Assembly (NCBI GenBank): GCA_030374765.1
Contig: JARGXX010000001.1
Coordinates: forward strand, 682,001 to 746,000
Length of the DNA stretch: 64,000 bases
Origin: Agarophyton chilense
Taxonomy: Eukaryota > Rhodophyta > Florideophyceae > Gracilariales > Gracilariaceae
Direction of reading: 5' to 3'
Position 1 is the first letter of the stretch. Each line of letters begins with the position of its first letter. A program made the translations under genes and the position numbers. Below are positions 31,839-42,447 of this stretch, piece by piece. A model generated the notes under the pieces. That model did no database searches. It saw nothing but the letters and a program-made list of their open reading frames with translations, and was not told where the DNA came from.

Positions 31839-32165
31839 CTACCACTGTCCAAGTTTGCGAGTGAGTCGTCCACAAAGGCGAGCATATGGGCGCGATGAGC
31901 ATTCAGGAAAGTCCACTGGGATTCTGCGCATGCACTGGCGGCGGATGTCACGCGAGGAAAACGGCTCCACGAAAGTGTCATCTACAAGGATGAGTTGTTT
32001 TTCAAGAACAAGTTGCATTAGATTCCAGGCGCTATGGATCCTACGATTCGCCCTCCTCACTATCCATCTCCTTTTATTCTTCTTGGGCATGTGCTTCAAG
32101 GCGTATCCAATGGCGAGCTTCGCGGCTGCTCGTTGAGCGCATAGAGTGCGCGGCTTCGTTTTCAT
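31839..32165 (-). CDS. Small basic protein, doubtful, overlapping the next frame
   Basis: ATG at 32165 overlaps the stop of the preceding minus-strand frame as ATGA. The 108 residues are Arg/Lys-rich (PKKNKRRWIVRRANRR) with two cysteines near the start and middle. I recognise no family. The overlap and the change of frame suggest that this and the 32162-32629 frame are two parts of one gene broken by a frameshift or unseen intron. Confidence 0.3.
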   Translation of the reverse strand: MKTKPRTLCAQRAAAKLAIGYALKHMPKKNKRRWIVRRANRRIHSAWNLMQLVLEKQLILVDDTFVEPFSSRDIRRQCMRRIPVDFPECSSRPYARLCGRLTRKLGQW

Positions 32166-32629
32166 GGAGACGGGACGCGTCTATCCAAGATTAGTGGGCC
32201 GTGGCTGTCGCAGAACCATGGAGGCGGTTGCGTAATACTTTCTATGTTCCTTTTCTGGCATATCCATTTGAAAACATGATCCTCTAGCATGATCTCCAGG
32301 GCGCGCGATGGGGGTTGATTCTCGATTCGTGGGAGACAAGTGGGGGTTTCAAGTGCCCAGGCAGACTCACCAGACAAAATATATGGAGATATATGTGTAT
32401 ACTTGTAATGAACTCCCAGGTCCGCGATGAACAAGCAATCTGGACAATCCTTTGGAATGACGCGAATGGTGTGGTCGTGGACGCTTTGCGCGCAAAAGCT
32501 GCATGACAGGATCATCGGTATGGACCAGCGTGTGGGAGCATTGAGCAATATTGGCAAATCCGTGGAAGATGGCGCGAAAGGAGTGACGATGAATGTAATA
32601 CTTGCAAAATGGCTGTACGAGAGAGCCAT
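32162..32629 (-). CDS. Possible small protein with two CxxC pairs, doubtful
   Basis: ATG at 32629 gives 155 residues. The central part has CSFC and, 15 residues later, CPDC, which could bind one zinc ion. The rest has no recognised motif. It lies between the convergent RCC1 and IMPACT genes. Composition is only moderately protein-like, so this could be a chance frame. Confidence 0.3.
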   Translation of the reverse strand: MALSYSHFASITFIVTPFAPSSTDLPILLNAPTRWSIPMILSCSFCAQSVHDHTIRVIPKDCPDCLFIADLGVHYKYTHISPYILSGESAWALETPTCLPRIENQPPSRALEIMLEDHVFKWICQKRNIESITQPPPWFCDSHGPLILDRRVPSP

Positions 32630-33331
32630 CGAGAAGGGTGGGCTTGAAGGGGCAGTAGGTAACCTCAGAATGGCGTAGATTGATGGGGTTGAATCATTTT
32701 GCTCTTCATTCTTTTCATCGACGAATCAGTTCCAGGCCGAGCTCGCACATCTTCACTTTCTTTTTTACGAGCGCGTGCGTTCATGTCCCGTAATGCGTTG
32801 GTCATACCAAGTATACATAACGACCTTTATGGCGTCCTCAAGAAGACTGAGCTGCAAACCAACAATCGGGCGATACAAAAATTATGTGACTTCGATGTTC
32901 TCGACCGCGTGAATATTTGGCTGCAGAAGATTGTTGCTTCTCATCCATGATTTCTTCACTTGCACCTTTCCGTCACCATTCTCTGAATCACACCAGTAGA
33001 GAAGCACACCACGACAAGTCGTTCGGCACGTACCACGTTGTGCTGCATAGGAGATCATGGCAGCTCTCTTCCGTCCAGCCCTTAGCAAGCCCTCATATCG
33101 TCGGCGAGACAAGTGAAAGATGAACCAGTCGCTTCACACCGTTCTACGAATCCAAATACGCGCGTAGCAAAATCCCCAAAGAAATCCTCGAGGACGGAAC
33201 CCCCGTGGAAATCTCAGACATTTGCTCACCATGTTCGGCCAAATGCCGTAGAACCGTGGTTTGTCATAAACTTTGATTGTTCCATTCGGCCGTGCTGTTC
33301 AATTCCTCACACTAGTTTGCGGCAACCACCA

Positions 33332-34099
33332 TCAAGCACGGGGACTTGTGCGCTTTACAGCGTTATGTTCAGTGAGTATGTCTCTGGTAACATTGCCGAT
33401 ATGCCGAAATCTCATAGGGCCTAGTTTCACGCCTCCAAACCATCTTGACACGACGCACAGTTTGTTCTGGGCTCCAACTTGTCTCAAAACATGTAGCATC
33501 ACTTTTCCAGCTCCCTTCTCCCCATCGTCGTCAAAATCTTCCTCATCGCCGACAATCCATGCCATGGTGTTGTGAGTGGCGTTTTCTACTTTCTTCATTT
33601 CGCGCAGCTGTGTCATCACGCGGTCAACGTCGTCTGAGCTTGAAATAAACGCCAAGTGCGCCTGAAACACAGATTTTCTATCCGTGAGAGGTTCACCATG
33701 TAATACTACAAAACTGTGTGCCGTTTCCACTTCCCCTGAGCCTTCTGTGGCATGCTTTCCTTCCGTATTTTTTCCTTTCTTATCTTGTCGCTCTAATAAC
33801 AATGCTAATGTTGTCTCGCAATATTCAAATAGGCACACTTGACCAGAGACGCTTCCTTGTCTCTCCAACACTTTTTCAACAAGTTCTTGACATTGCTTGG
33901 CAGAAAGTGAATCCGCTCGAAGTGTGGGTTTCGGGTGCTTCTCGGGGTAGTGCTCTGTTATCTGAGCAGAAAGCTTGACGTTACCGATACATGTGTTGAG
34001 TATAATGGACACTGTGGCGGGCATTGAAGCGGTCCTGGGGCTGAAAGACACATTTTCCTCCCCGTATATGGCAGACACCGCTTCAATTTCGTCTTCCAT
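33332..34099 (-). CDS. IMPACT/YIH1 homologue: RWD domain plus UPF0029 (Impact N-terminal) domain
   Basis: The frame is open from 34405, but ATG at 34099 (MEDEIEAVSAIYGEE) is the classic start of an RWD domain and gives 255 residues, the size of yeast Yih1. RWD spans about residues 1-105 (helix, then SIILNT and YPEKHPKP). A charged linker follows. The UPF0029 domain lies at about 140-250, with DRKSVFQAHLA, NATHNTMAWIV, DDDGEKGAGKVML and VVSRWFGGVKLGPMRFRHI, the strongly conserved core. In yeast and mammals this protein binds GCN1 and stops it from activating the kinase GCN2, so it tunes translation under amino-acid shortage. It acts in the cytosol with ribosomes. Functional identity is inferred from complete domain order and length. 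Confidence 0.93.
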   Translation of the reverse strand: MEDEIEAVSAIYGEENVSFSPRTASMPATVSIILNTCIGNVKLSAQITEHYPEKHPKPTLRADSLSAKQCQELVEKVLERQGSVSGQVCLFEYCETTLALLLERQDKKGKNTEGKHATEGSGEVETAHSFVVLHGEPLTDRKSVFQAHLAFISSSDDVDRVMTQLREMKKVENATHNTMAWIVGDEEDFDDDGEKGAGKVMLHVLRQVGAQNKLCVVSRWFGGVKLGPMRFRHIGNVTRDILTEHNAVKRTSPRA

Positions 34100-34874
34100 G
34101 GTCTTCGATTCGGCGCGTTCATAAATTGAGTTGTTCGAGTGGCTGAAGCTTGGGCGTTTTAAACTTTGTCCAAAACGCAGCCCTTTGACAAACACACGAC
34201 TGTTGGCTTCTAGATGCCAAAAACGACGGCGAGCGCATGTGGGCAGTCCACGGATACAGGTCGCAGGTATGGGGTGGACTGATTTCTTTCTGATCGCCTT
34301 GGCGGCCAAGGCAAACACACGATCTCCATTCTCCCGGCCCGCTTTGGTGCCGAGCAGAAGCGATGACGGTCCGGTTTTTTTGAAATACGACCCCTGCGCT
34401 GGCAAACTTCCACGTCATGAACGAGTGACCCTCCAGACCTCCAGAGCACACTGCGGATGTCAAATACGGCTTGAAGCGAGTGGTCCGCCCGGTCTGTACA
34501 GCCAGTCGACTACAGGAGCATCCTTATATGTCGAGTAATGCTTGGTTCTTCCTGATATGGCCCCCGTGGCCTTCTTACCCCTTATGTTGGGAGACAAGTT
34601 GTAATTGCACCGTTGAATGATCCCGCGTTTTCTGCGTTGAACTTCAGCCGTCTTCGACGCCAAGGCGACGTAATTACAACGTTGACTCCCTTTAAATCAT
34701 TTGACGCCTCTGTTATCCCGGTTGCTTATCCTAATTTTTGGGCAACCTCCTCTGTTTCTAAAGCGCTGAACTTCTCGTATTTCCCACCCACGGTTTGGAC
34801 GTTCGGGAACTCGCTGTTGCCGGCTGTATCTACCCATAGTGTCCAGTTTCCAATTCTACCCCCATAGACCCAAG

Positions 34875-35165
34875 ATGAAGTGTGCCATTTGTCTTTGTAA
34901 ACTACAGGGACATGTTGCAAAGCTTGTCTGCAATCACTATTTTTGCTGGAACTGTCTCGCGCTGTGGAAGAAAACACAGGAGGAGGGGTTTCGCGTTGAA
35001 TTGGCTGGTGAGTTTGATGTTTACGTCCAACCAAGAGTCAATTGCACATGTCCCGTATGCCGCAAGCAGGTGGACGAGAACAGCATTACGGTGTACGAGA
35101 AGTTTAGTCACGCCTCACCGTACAACCCTTCAAAGACGGCTGTGCAGCTTCGTAAAACACAATAG
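34875..35165 (+). CDS. Small RING-finger protein (putative E3 ubiquitin ligase)
   Basis: The first ATG is at 34875, giving 96 residues; the frame opens a little earlier without ATG. A RING of the C3HC4 type begins at residue 3: CAIC, then CNHYFCWNC, then after a long insertion CPVCRK. The gap between the third and last metal pairs is longer than in most RINGs. The protein is almost only the RING, so it could be a short E3, or a truncated or intron-containing gene. It is divergent from the IMPACT gene, with about 775 bp in between. Confidence 0.72.
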   Translation: MKCAICLCKLQGHVAKLVCNHYFCWNCLALWKKTQEEGFRVELAGEFDVYVQPRVNCTCPVCRKQVDENSITVYEKFSHASPYNPSKTAVQLRKTQ

Positions 35166-36353
35166 TCTGTAGCTCAGGCGCTTCGGAAGGAATAGAAAGC
35201 AGAAAGTACGAAGACATCAGCTGAAAATGAGAAGAAGGCCAGGGCTGCATGAGTGTTATTTCAAGGGTATAAGATGATCGGTATTCGGGCTTCACAGTGA
35301 TACATGCGTATAAACCCACACGCCACAAACAACAGGATAGATATTTCCTAGTAGTACAAACTTGCGCATATTCCGATATTGCACCTCTTTGTTTCATGGA
35401 TCCAGGAACGTTTGATCGGATTACATTAGTTTGTTGCCCGGCCAAATGTACAAGTTTTGATCTTTCTTAGGCCAGGCCAAGTTCTACATCATTCCTCCGA
35501 GATCTAGCTCTCTCACCCCAACAATCATCGAAATAAAGACAGCGTTTCACTGTCGTGCGACTCAATGTAAAGATGTCGATGACGCACACCCGGTGAGCGG
35601 TACGAGGAGCTCCCGGCTCCCTTGGAGAATTGGTTTTCGAGGAAGATCCCCCCTCGAGGCTTTTAGTGGAATCTCCGGTGAAAGTGATGTCTAACGAAAA
35701 AGTCAAGCCTGAGTTCACGTTTCACACAGCAGCGCGGCAATGGGAGAATAAATGCAGTCATAGCAACCTTCGTAGCACTGTACAGAGAATCGAAGATCTG
35801 TGATACCCGCACGACGATAGCAGAGCAGGAGCGTCATTTTGCGCTACATGAAGGGTGGGATTTTATTAGTGCCGGTCGCAATAGTCGTCGTGATGATGGT
35901 CGTACCGTGATAGTCCCTCGGCTCTCCCGTAATTTGGAAGTCGTCGCAAATGGTGCCTATTGCGACTTGACGAGCCCGATTTGCGACGGCTTGGCGACAC
36001 AAATTGGCGAAGCAACACAATGCTAAAGACGCATTTGCGGGCTGGGGCACTGAAAACTTCAGCGGGAACCCGGACCACTGCTTTATGGTGTGCCTAGTCT
36101 CATATTCCTGGGCTACCCATGCGCAGTAACTCTCATCGCAGGAGAAGCTAGCCATGTGGGAAAAAAGTTGCGTGAGCCGCGTTCGCATTGCTACTCGCTC
36201 CCACGTGCTGCCCCGCGTACTCGCCGATTTGCATATGTTCGATGCTTTCACCACGTGTTGTAACAGTGCGAACAGATCATGAACAACTAGCTAGTGTCAT
36301 ATTTGAATTCGAGAATCATTTCATTTGACATAAATAACCATCATATCTTTAGT
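35166..36353. other. Intergenic, no supported gene
   Basis: The longest frame is 136 codons on the minus strand (36254-35844), Cys- and Thr-containing, without a recognisable domain; it could be chance. No repeats or RNA genes were noticed. Confidence 0.4.
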
Positions 36354-36848
36354 TTAAGACGTTGTGTGGACTGAAGCATTATCCCTACTTCTACCGACCA
36401 TCGCCATTGTTGGCTCTTCTTCCTTCCTCGCCAGCCACTCTTCTACAAGCCCAATAAGTCTATCATGGTGAGCCATCTTTTGCTGCAAAGCTAAGCGGAT
36501 GCTCTCCAATTCCTGTACTCGCTAAGCGACCTCAAAAAGGTCTAGTCGTCTGAGGTTTTCCAGTTTCTTCTTAAGGGCTTTTATTCTAAAGACTAGGAGT
36601 TCCTTCACCTGACTTTCCTTCCTTTTCCATTTCCCTTCCTCAATCTTTCCCTTCCGATCCCTCTGTCCCAGCATAGATCTCAAAACTGCCGGACGTCTTT
36701 CCAAATCTCCAATGAGGTCTGAGATGTCCCTCTCTTTCTCTTGAATGAACCTCAAGATTTTTCTGGCGCGATGTTTTCGGCACCTCGTTTGAATACAATT
36801 GTTCGCAGAGAAGAAAAGAAGACCAAGTTTGATAAGAATACATACCAT
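36354..36848 (-). pseudogene. Coiled-coil protein frame interrupted by one TAG
   Basis: From ATG at 36848 a minus-strand frame runs to TAG at 36522-36524 and then continues in the same frame to TAA at 36354-36356. Both parts are heptad-like and Lys/Glu/Arg/Leu-rich (KKKLENLRRLDLFEVA before the stop, RVQELESIRLALQQKMAHHD after it), so they belong together. The C-terminal part resembles the coiled-coil end of transposon-associated Myb/SANT-like proteins in general style only. A near-consensus donor GTATGT lies next to the ATG, so an upstream exon is possible. The function is unknown. Confidence 0.4.
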
Positions 36849-36878
36849 GGTGGCGACAGGATTCGCAAAGACAACCAC

Positions 36879-39146
36879 ATAATGCAGTTTTTAACAAAGT
36901 TCGGGACAATGAACTTGTTCAGTGGTCTGCTGGTGGTTGATGAAGTTCGTGAAGCTAGTCAGCGGAATCCACCTCTTCTTTTTATAATATTGCCGATCAA
37001 AACCCAGGAACGCTGATAGAACCTGACAGAAATCAAGAGTTCTAAAGTACTAGTAAATCGGAACTTCGTGCCAGTACTGGATGCACTATGAACTGGTGTG
37101 ATATAGAAAAAAGCAATTCCGATTTACAAAGCAGGGAGTCACGCCATGATGCAACTTTTCTTAGTGCCTTCGGGAATGACGTTACCGAGGAAAGGGGCTA
37201 CGACAATATTTTTCAACATTCTCCGTTTCACCATGCTCTAAGACGTCAAAATCATCTTTCTCTTTTCCACTCTCTGGAAATATGTGATAATTTGGTGAGA
37301 ATTGTATCGACGCTACAGGGCACACAATCGTGGTGTAGAAGCCGAGAAGTGGTGCTATGTGCCATGTTCAGTGTTTGTGCTCTTGGCAGCTCGTCTCTTT
37401 TACACACACAGTACTAGCTAATACTTTGTCACTGCGATATAACCTTTCCTAGTTGTTCGAATTGTACGGGAGAAGTGAAATTGTTCAATTATAGCGTAAC
37501 TACTTCGGTTTTGTGCGACAGAAAAAAATACATGTTTATGAGTATTGCTTCTGCGGAAGATAATTAAATCTTCAGCAATGGAAAGGAAGATTCTATTTGA
37601 TTGTGATATGCGTGTGGCTTCTGGTAGGCATTAAATGAAGAAAGATAATATTTGAGCTTTTTCTAAGCTTGGGTTCCTTCTTATGCAGCAGCTGAACCTG
37701 AGTATGACGGAGACTGTAATTACAATCACCCTGCCCAGGAGTTTAAAGGTCACGTAAAGCCCCGTTTCGCATGACTAGTGGAATTGTAGGCTATTGCTGT
37801 GTAACACTTGTGGCTTTTATTACAGGGGTTCTAGGCACACACCCTTGCATTTGACTTTTCCAAACCGGCGCAGCCTCACCCCAACACGGTTATTTCTGCC
37901 TTTCCTGAGTTCGACCAAGTTGCTCGCTTTAATTACCTGTGCCAAGACTGTTGAACTCACTGAGAAAGTAAAGAATGGGCCCATATGGTCATCCGAAATT
38001 ATATTGTTACGAAGGATACTGATGGTTATCTAGATTGCTGTATCCGCCATCTTCTATGTTGATGATTGAGATACCGAACTTCAATTTTCCGAATGATGAT
38101 GCGAATGTGAATCTAATCACCAAGCACTACTTGACTGTATATGTATGACCATTGTTCCTGCCGAGCTCTCTTTTGGTGCTGGTTTTTTTTTTTTTTTTTT
38201 CACAGTTCGTTTTTAGAACGGCTTTATACAAACCCTCAAAAGTAGAAAATAGAACAAAGAAAGTAGAAAGCATTTGGAGCACAAATGGCTCCAAAGCGAT
38301 TGCCATCTGCAAATAGGAATAATGTTCGGCTCAACCTTCTTTCAATCCGAATCAGCCCAACCGGAACTAAAAAAGTTTGTTAAAAAACCAAGTCTTAAAG
38401 GAAAACATGCTGCTTCATTGGAACTAGGGCAATTAATTTCTATTTTCGTTCTCATCGTTGATTCCGTCTAAGAACCTGGCCAGCACTCTTACCTGTTTGC
38501 TACGCATACTGAAACTGAGGGGTTTTGGATGGTCTCATTCTTCACGGCTGGCAGTTCGAAACCACCCCCACTGCCAAGGGGAGGGCTGCCAGGGAGCCCA
38601 ATTTAAGGGGTGAAGGGTCGCGTCGGCACAACGTCCTCCCTCTCCTGAAATGGCGGGAGATGGAAGGTTCAAATAGTCCCATCAGGAACATGAAATATGC
38701 AACATGTGGTCCACGCAATTTGTGCGTTCGCACCCTACGTAAGTAAGGGACTCAACATACAACCCCTCCACCACGGTCCTGCATTGAAACGATTCCGATC
38801 TAGAGGCTGTACTCGCTGAATGCTCGTACTCAAAATGTAAGTTGCACATACACTTCTGTTGTAGCACCTTATTATGCATACTAATCCAAGAAATCGGAGT
38901 CGGTATGTCTGCCATACACATTCGGAGCATCTAATCGTATGCTCCTCTTCTAACCGCAAATCCGACATCCCCTTCTTCGTTTCTGCATGATGCTTTTTGT
39001 CGAAAATACGGGCCTCATGTACACCCTGCATATCAGGTGCCAAGGAAGTTGAAATGCAACAGAGGATAAAGATCAATAACAGCTCATGAACAACCCTAAC
39101 ATGTGCCAACGAAAGTAGTCTGAGGCTCACCAAGGAATCATCAAGG
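36879..39146. other. Gene-poor AT-rich intergenic stretch
   Basis: Open frames are short and unconvincing. A run of about 19 T occurs near 38184-38203. No transposon ends, tRNA or conserved motifs were recognised. The last part is the upstream region of the GT92 gene. Confidence 0.45.
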
Positions 39147-40793
39147 ATGAAGAACGACAAAAAGCGTTTGGCTCAGTATATTACTCCATTCATCATCGTT
39201 TGCGGTGCTTTCTTTTTATCCCAAATCCTCTATGTTGCTCATATTTCGAAGGATGTGCTTAGCATCTCTAATGTATTGAGTATTCAAAATAAATCAAACC
39301 GAAAGAAGTACTCTCAAAACCCGTCGCCCGTTCTATCAAGACCAGCCGAACTAAAACGCGTTCTTCCCAGAACTCAGACGCATGGAACCGAAAGAGAGGT
39401 TCCGTTGAAAAACGACGAGCCATTCGTTTATACCTCGTCCGCTGTTTTCGGAAAAGATAAGAGAGGGAAAAAAGAATCAATAATACTTTTTCTCTATGCA
39501 CAAGGAACATATGTCTTCGACGAAAAAGGAAAAAAAGTTTTGGAGTTAGACATCACATCATGCCTTATCGGTGATGATGTGTATGAGGTAGTTTATGAAG
39601 CTAATGGAGTGTACGCATGCATTCTGAAAAGGGGCCTTCGCCTTGGAGAACGATTGTCTCTGATAACTTCAACTGGAATATTTAGGAAAGAAGCAAGTAA
39701 ACGGCACATTTTGCAAGTAAGAAACTACGTGAAAAGCATGAAAGTGATGAAAGAAGGATCGCGCGTACTTTCTTCAAACTCTTTTTGGGAAGGACAAATG
39801 GATGCTCGACTGCGAAAAAGGGAGGCGAGGTATGGAATTTGCATGATGACTCAGGAAAAATTGTTCAGTGAGTATCTTCCAGAATGGATTGAGTATCATC
39901 GTAAAATTGGTGTTGACCATGTCTACATATATGACAATAACGAGCAACCCAAACTCTGCAAGATATTTGAACACAGAGATGATGTCGAGGTTGTGCATTG
40001 GCCATGGCGTCGCTCTCAAATCCAGGCTCAGAACCATTTTATCCTTCATGGACGCCGACGATGTCAATGGGCCATTCTTACCGATGTCGATGAATACATC
40101 ATGATAAACGATACGGGAATGAGTGATGAAAGTAATGCGCTGAAGTCATATTTGCGATATCTGAGAGAACAAGAAGACTATTCGCAGGTGAGGTTGAGTT
40201 CTACAAATCTTGGTTCATCTGGATATGCATCTAGGCCAAGGTGTCCCATGGCAGAGGCATATTGGCACATTGCAGATCTCCAAGATAATTTGACAAAACC
40301 AGTTATTTGGCTGGGACATGCGCTTCCAGACAGTCACATACATCGTGTAAGTCTTGCGAAGGGATATTACACAATTACGAATTCAAACCAATACAGAACA
40401 GAAGCGGGGCTCGGGATTGAGCTCATACATATGAAGTTCAGATCGTGGCATGACTACGTTAGAAAAGCTCATGGAGGACGAAACTCAATGGCAGTGAAAT
40501 CATGGGAATCATTTTCTTGGTCGTGGACTGCAGAGAATCCATCAAGAAAGCATCTTGCGAACAGAAACAAAAAAAGTTTTACATTGTTTCGAGATAGCTG
40601 GAGGCGGCTTTTGTCACGTCGTATGATGGAAGGGGAACTTGTGGGATACGAAGAGAGAGATAGACGGTACGAACGCGTGAGAAAGGCTGGGTATTCTTGG
40701 AAACCGCGATACAGCATGGAAGACAGCATTCTTACTAATAGCATTATAGAAAGGGAGAAAGCGTTGAGACCTTTGCGATGGTGGGAAATTTAG
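39147..40793 (+). CDS. Glycosyltransferase family 92 (DUF23-type), single-pass type II membrane protein
   Basis: The ATG at 39147 is the first in the frame and gives 548 residues. A basic N-terminus (KNDKKR) precedes one membrane anchor at about residues 10-30, the layout of Golgi glycosyltransferases. The catalytic region starts near residue 230 with ICMMTQEKLFSEYLPEWIEY, then GVDHVYIYDNN, ILTDVDEYIMI (the D-x-D-like metal/nucleotide-sugar site) and a C-terminal ELIHMKFRSW block, all typical of GT92. Family members transfer galactose in animals and plants; in plants they make pectic galactan. In an alga a role in cell-wall or secreted glycans is likely, but donor and acceptor are not known. 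Codon and base use are AT-richer than in the 26-31 kb genes. Confidence 0.87.
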   Translation: MKNDKKRLAQYITPFIIVCGAFFLSQILYVAHISKDVLSISNVLSIQNKSNRKKYSQNPSPVLSRPAELKRVLPRTQTHGTEREVPLKNDEPFVYTSSAVFGKDKRGKKESIILFLYAQGTYVFDEKGKKVLELDITSCLIGDDVYEVVYEANGVYACILKRGLRLGERLSLITSTGIFRKEASKRHILQVRNYVKSMKVMKEGSRVLSSNSFWEGQMDARLRKREARYGICMMTQEKLFSEYLPEWIEYHRKIGVDHVYIYDNNEQPKLCKIFEHRDDVEVVHWPWRRSQIQAQNHFILHGRRRCQWAILTDVDEYIMINDTGMSDESNALKSYLRYLREQEDYSQVRLSSTNLGSSGYASRPRCPMAEAYWHIADLQDNLTKPVIWLGHALPDSHIHRVSLAKGYYTITNSNQYRTEAGLGIELIHMKFRSWHDYVRKAHGGRNSMAVKSWESFSWSWTAENPSRKHLANRNKKSFTLFRDSWRRLLSRRMMEGELVGYEERDRRYERVRKAGYSWKPRYSMEDSILTNSIIEREKALRPLRWWEI

Positions 40794-41245
40794 CAACATA
40801 TTAATTCTTGTACTGGTCTTGCCAGCTAAGTCATCCCTTTGTAAATGATCAAGCCTTTTTTCAAATCAAAAGGGTTCAAGGATATTCTAGAGAGAGCCTG
40901 GTAGAGTTACAGAACTCCTTTTTTCGTGCATGGTGTTGACGCACATGCTGCCACGTCACACTTGGCCTTCAAAGCTCACCACGTCGTACACGTGTAACAT
41001 ACCAAACAGATGCACAAGCAAGCTCGAGGAGTAGCACGCGGGCAATTTCCGCTTTTTCGCTGTTCGACAAACACTTGATTCTGCGGCTGCACCTGCAGCC
41101 TGAATTCGTTGCATAGTGTTTAATCCTGAAGGTGTGCGCTTTGGACACAAACTCTCCGCGCTCTTAAACAAGAAGCGTCAAATTATCCATCCTCCAAAGG
41201 CGAAATCTATCTCAAATACGAGGAAGCCACGCTCTCGAAAGAAAC

Positions 41246-41878
41246 ATGACACAAGAAGACCCGTTCCCAATCGTTCAGGAAGAGGTGCGAGCTGCTTGGT
41301 CCTCGCTTTCAAAAGACATTTCTCACATATCCGAAGCGCAATATCAATCAAGACTGCAAGCTCTAGAATGCGACGTGAAAGATCTCTCTGATGCCATACA
41401 AGTCGCAAAACAAGATAGGCTCCGTTTCGGACTATCAGAGCACGAGATTGCCTCTCGTCAACATTTTGTAACCGACATGCAACGAAATGTACTAGCATTG
41501 AAGAAGCGAAACGAACTTGCTCCCAGTAATTCTACATCGCGTGTAGAAGAAATTCGTCGCGCAAATGACTCTTTTATTGGCAATGAGGTGAGACAACAGG
41601 AAATGCTGATGGAACATCAGGACGTTCACTTGGGTGAGCTGGCAAACGCTGTTGAACGAATTGGCATCATGGGCAGAGATATGCACCAAGAACTCGAAGA
41701 ACAGGGGCAGATGCTCGACGATCTTGGCGGTGAAATGGTCGACGCACGTTCCAAATTGAAGGCTGTGCACCGCAAACTGAACAAGTTCATCGAAGAAACG
41801 GGACCCAGAAATTTCTGCACAATTGTAGGCCTTTGTATCACTTTCGTTGTACTCACTTTACTGGTCGTGACTACTTGA
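41246..41878 (+). CDS. Syntaxin-6/SYP61-type Qc-SNARE
   Basis: The ATG at 41246 gives 210 residues. The N-terminus DPFPIVQEEVRAAW matches the start of the syntaxin-6/TLG1/SYP61 family (DPFxxVxxEV), followed by a three-helix N-domain. The SNARE motif lies at about residues 115-180, with heptads around the central Gln in ELEEQGQMLDDL (the zero-layer residue). The C-terminal 20 residues are a membrane anchor (CTIVGLCITFVVLTLLVV). Such SNAREs sit in the trans-Golgi network and endosomes and drive fusion of retrograde and secretory vesicles. Length and domain order are complete and intronless. Confidence 0.93.
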   Translation: MTQEDPFPIVQEEVRAAWSSLSKDISHISEAQYQSRLQALECDVKDLSDAIQVAKQDRLRFGLSEHEIASRQHFVTDMQRNVLALKKRNELAPSNSTSRVEEIRRANDSFIGNEVRQQEMLMEHQDVHLGELANAVERIGIMGRDMHQELEEQGQMLDDLGGEMVDARSKLKAVHRKLNKFIEETGPRNFCTIVGLCITFVVLTLLVVTT

Positions 41879-42447
41879 GCAGAAGCCGTTCCATCTTACG
41901 TCGTGCACGTATTATAGCGCCATCATTCACAACCAGACTGTCTACATCCGAATTGCGTCGACACGGCATCGTTTTTGGATTCCAATTGTCGTTTATGTCG
42001 TCCCTCATCTGCCGTACTATCATCAACCAGCCTTTTTTGAATCGCACTTGAAGATCGTGTTGGCACTGACTACTCTTCCGGTATGTGATCAGTGCCTATT
42101 TATCAAATCCGAAACCCCTCAGAGTGGTTAGACGCTTTTCCTAAAAGTGTGAGACTGATTGCATTTCACTCAAAAACAATACAAGATGTTCATATTGAAC
42201 AAAATATGCACTCTATCTATATGACATAAACCTCTACATTCCGTAATGTCTTCTTCCACAGCATATTCATAATACATATCAAATTCTTTACATTTATCAT
42301 ATCTGACCTCTAACTGCGAAAATACAGCACACATAGTCATCCAATGCGAATTAAGAAAACATCACACCAATACCCGCACATGCGCTTTCTTGTGTTCAAC
42401 TCTATCACAAAAGACACGCCACAAACCGTTGACAACGGCTTTTTGGG

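Noticed and set aside
32699-32950. Plus-strand frame of 83 codons
   Set aside because: No start context, motif or length to distinguish it from chance.
35161-35240. tRNA-like 'gtagctcag' box
   Set aside because: No matching B box or cloverleaf downstream.
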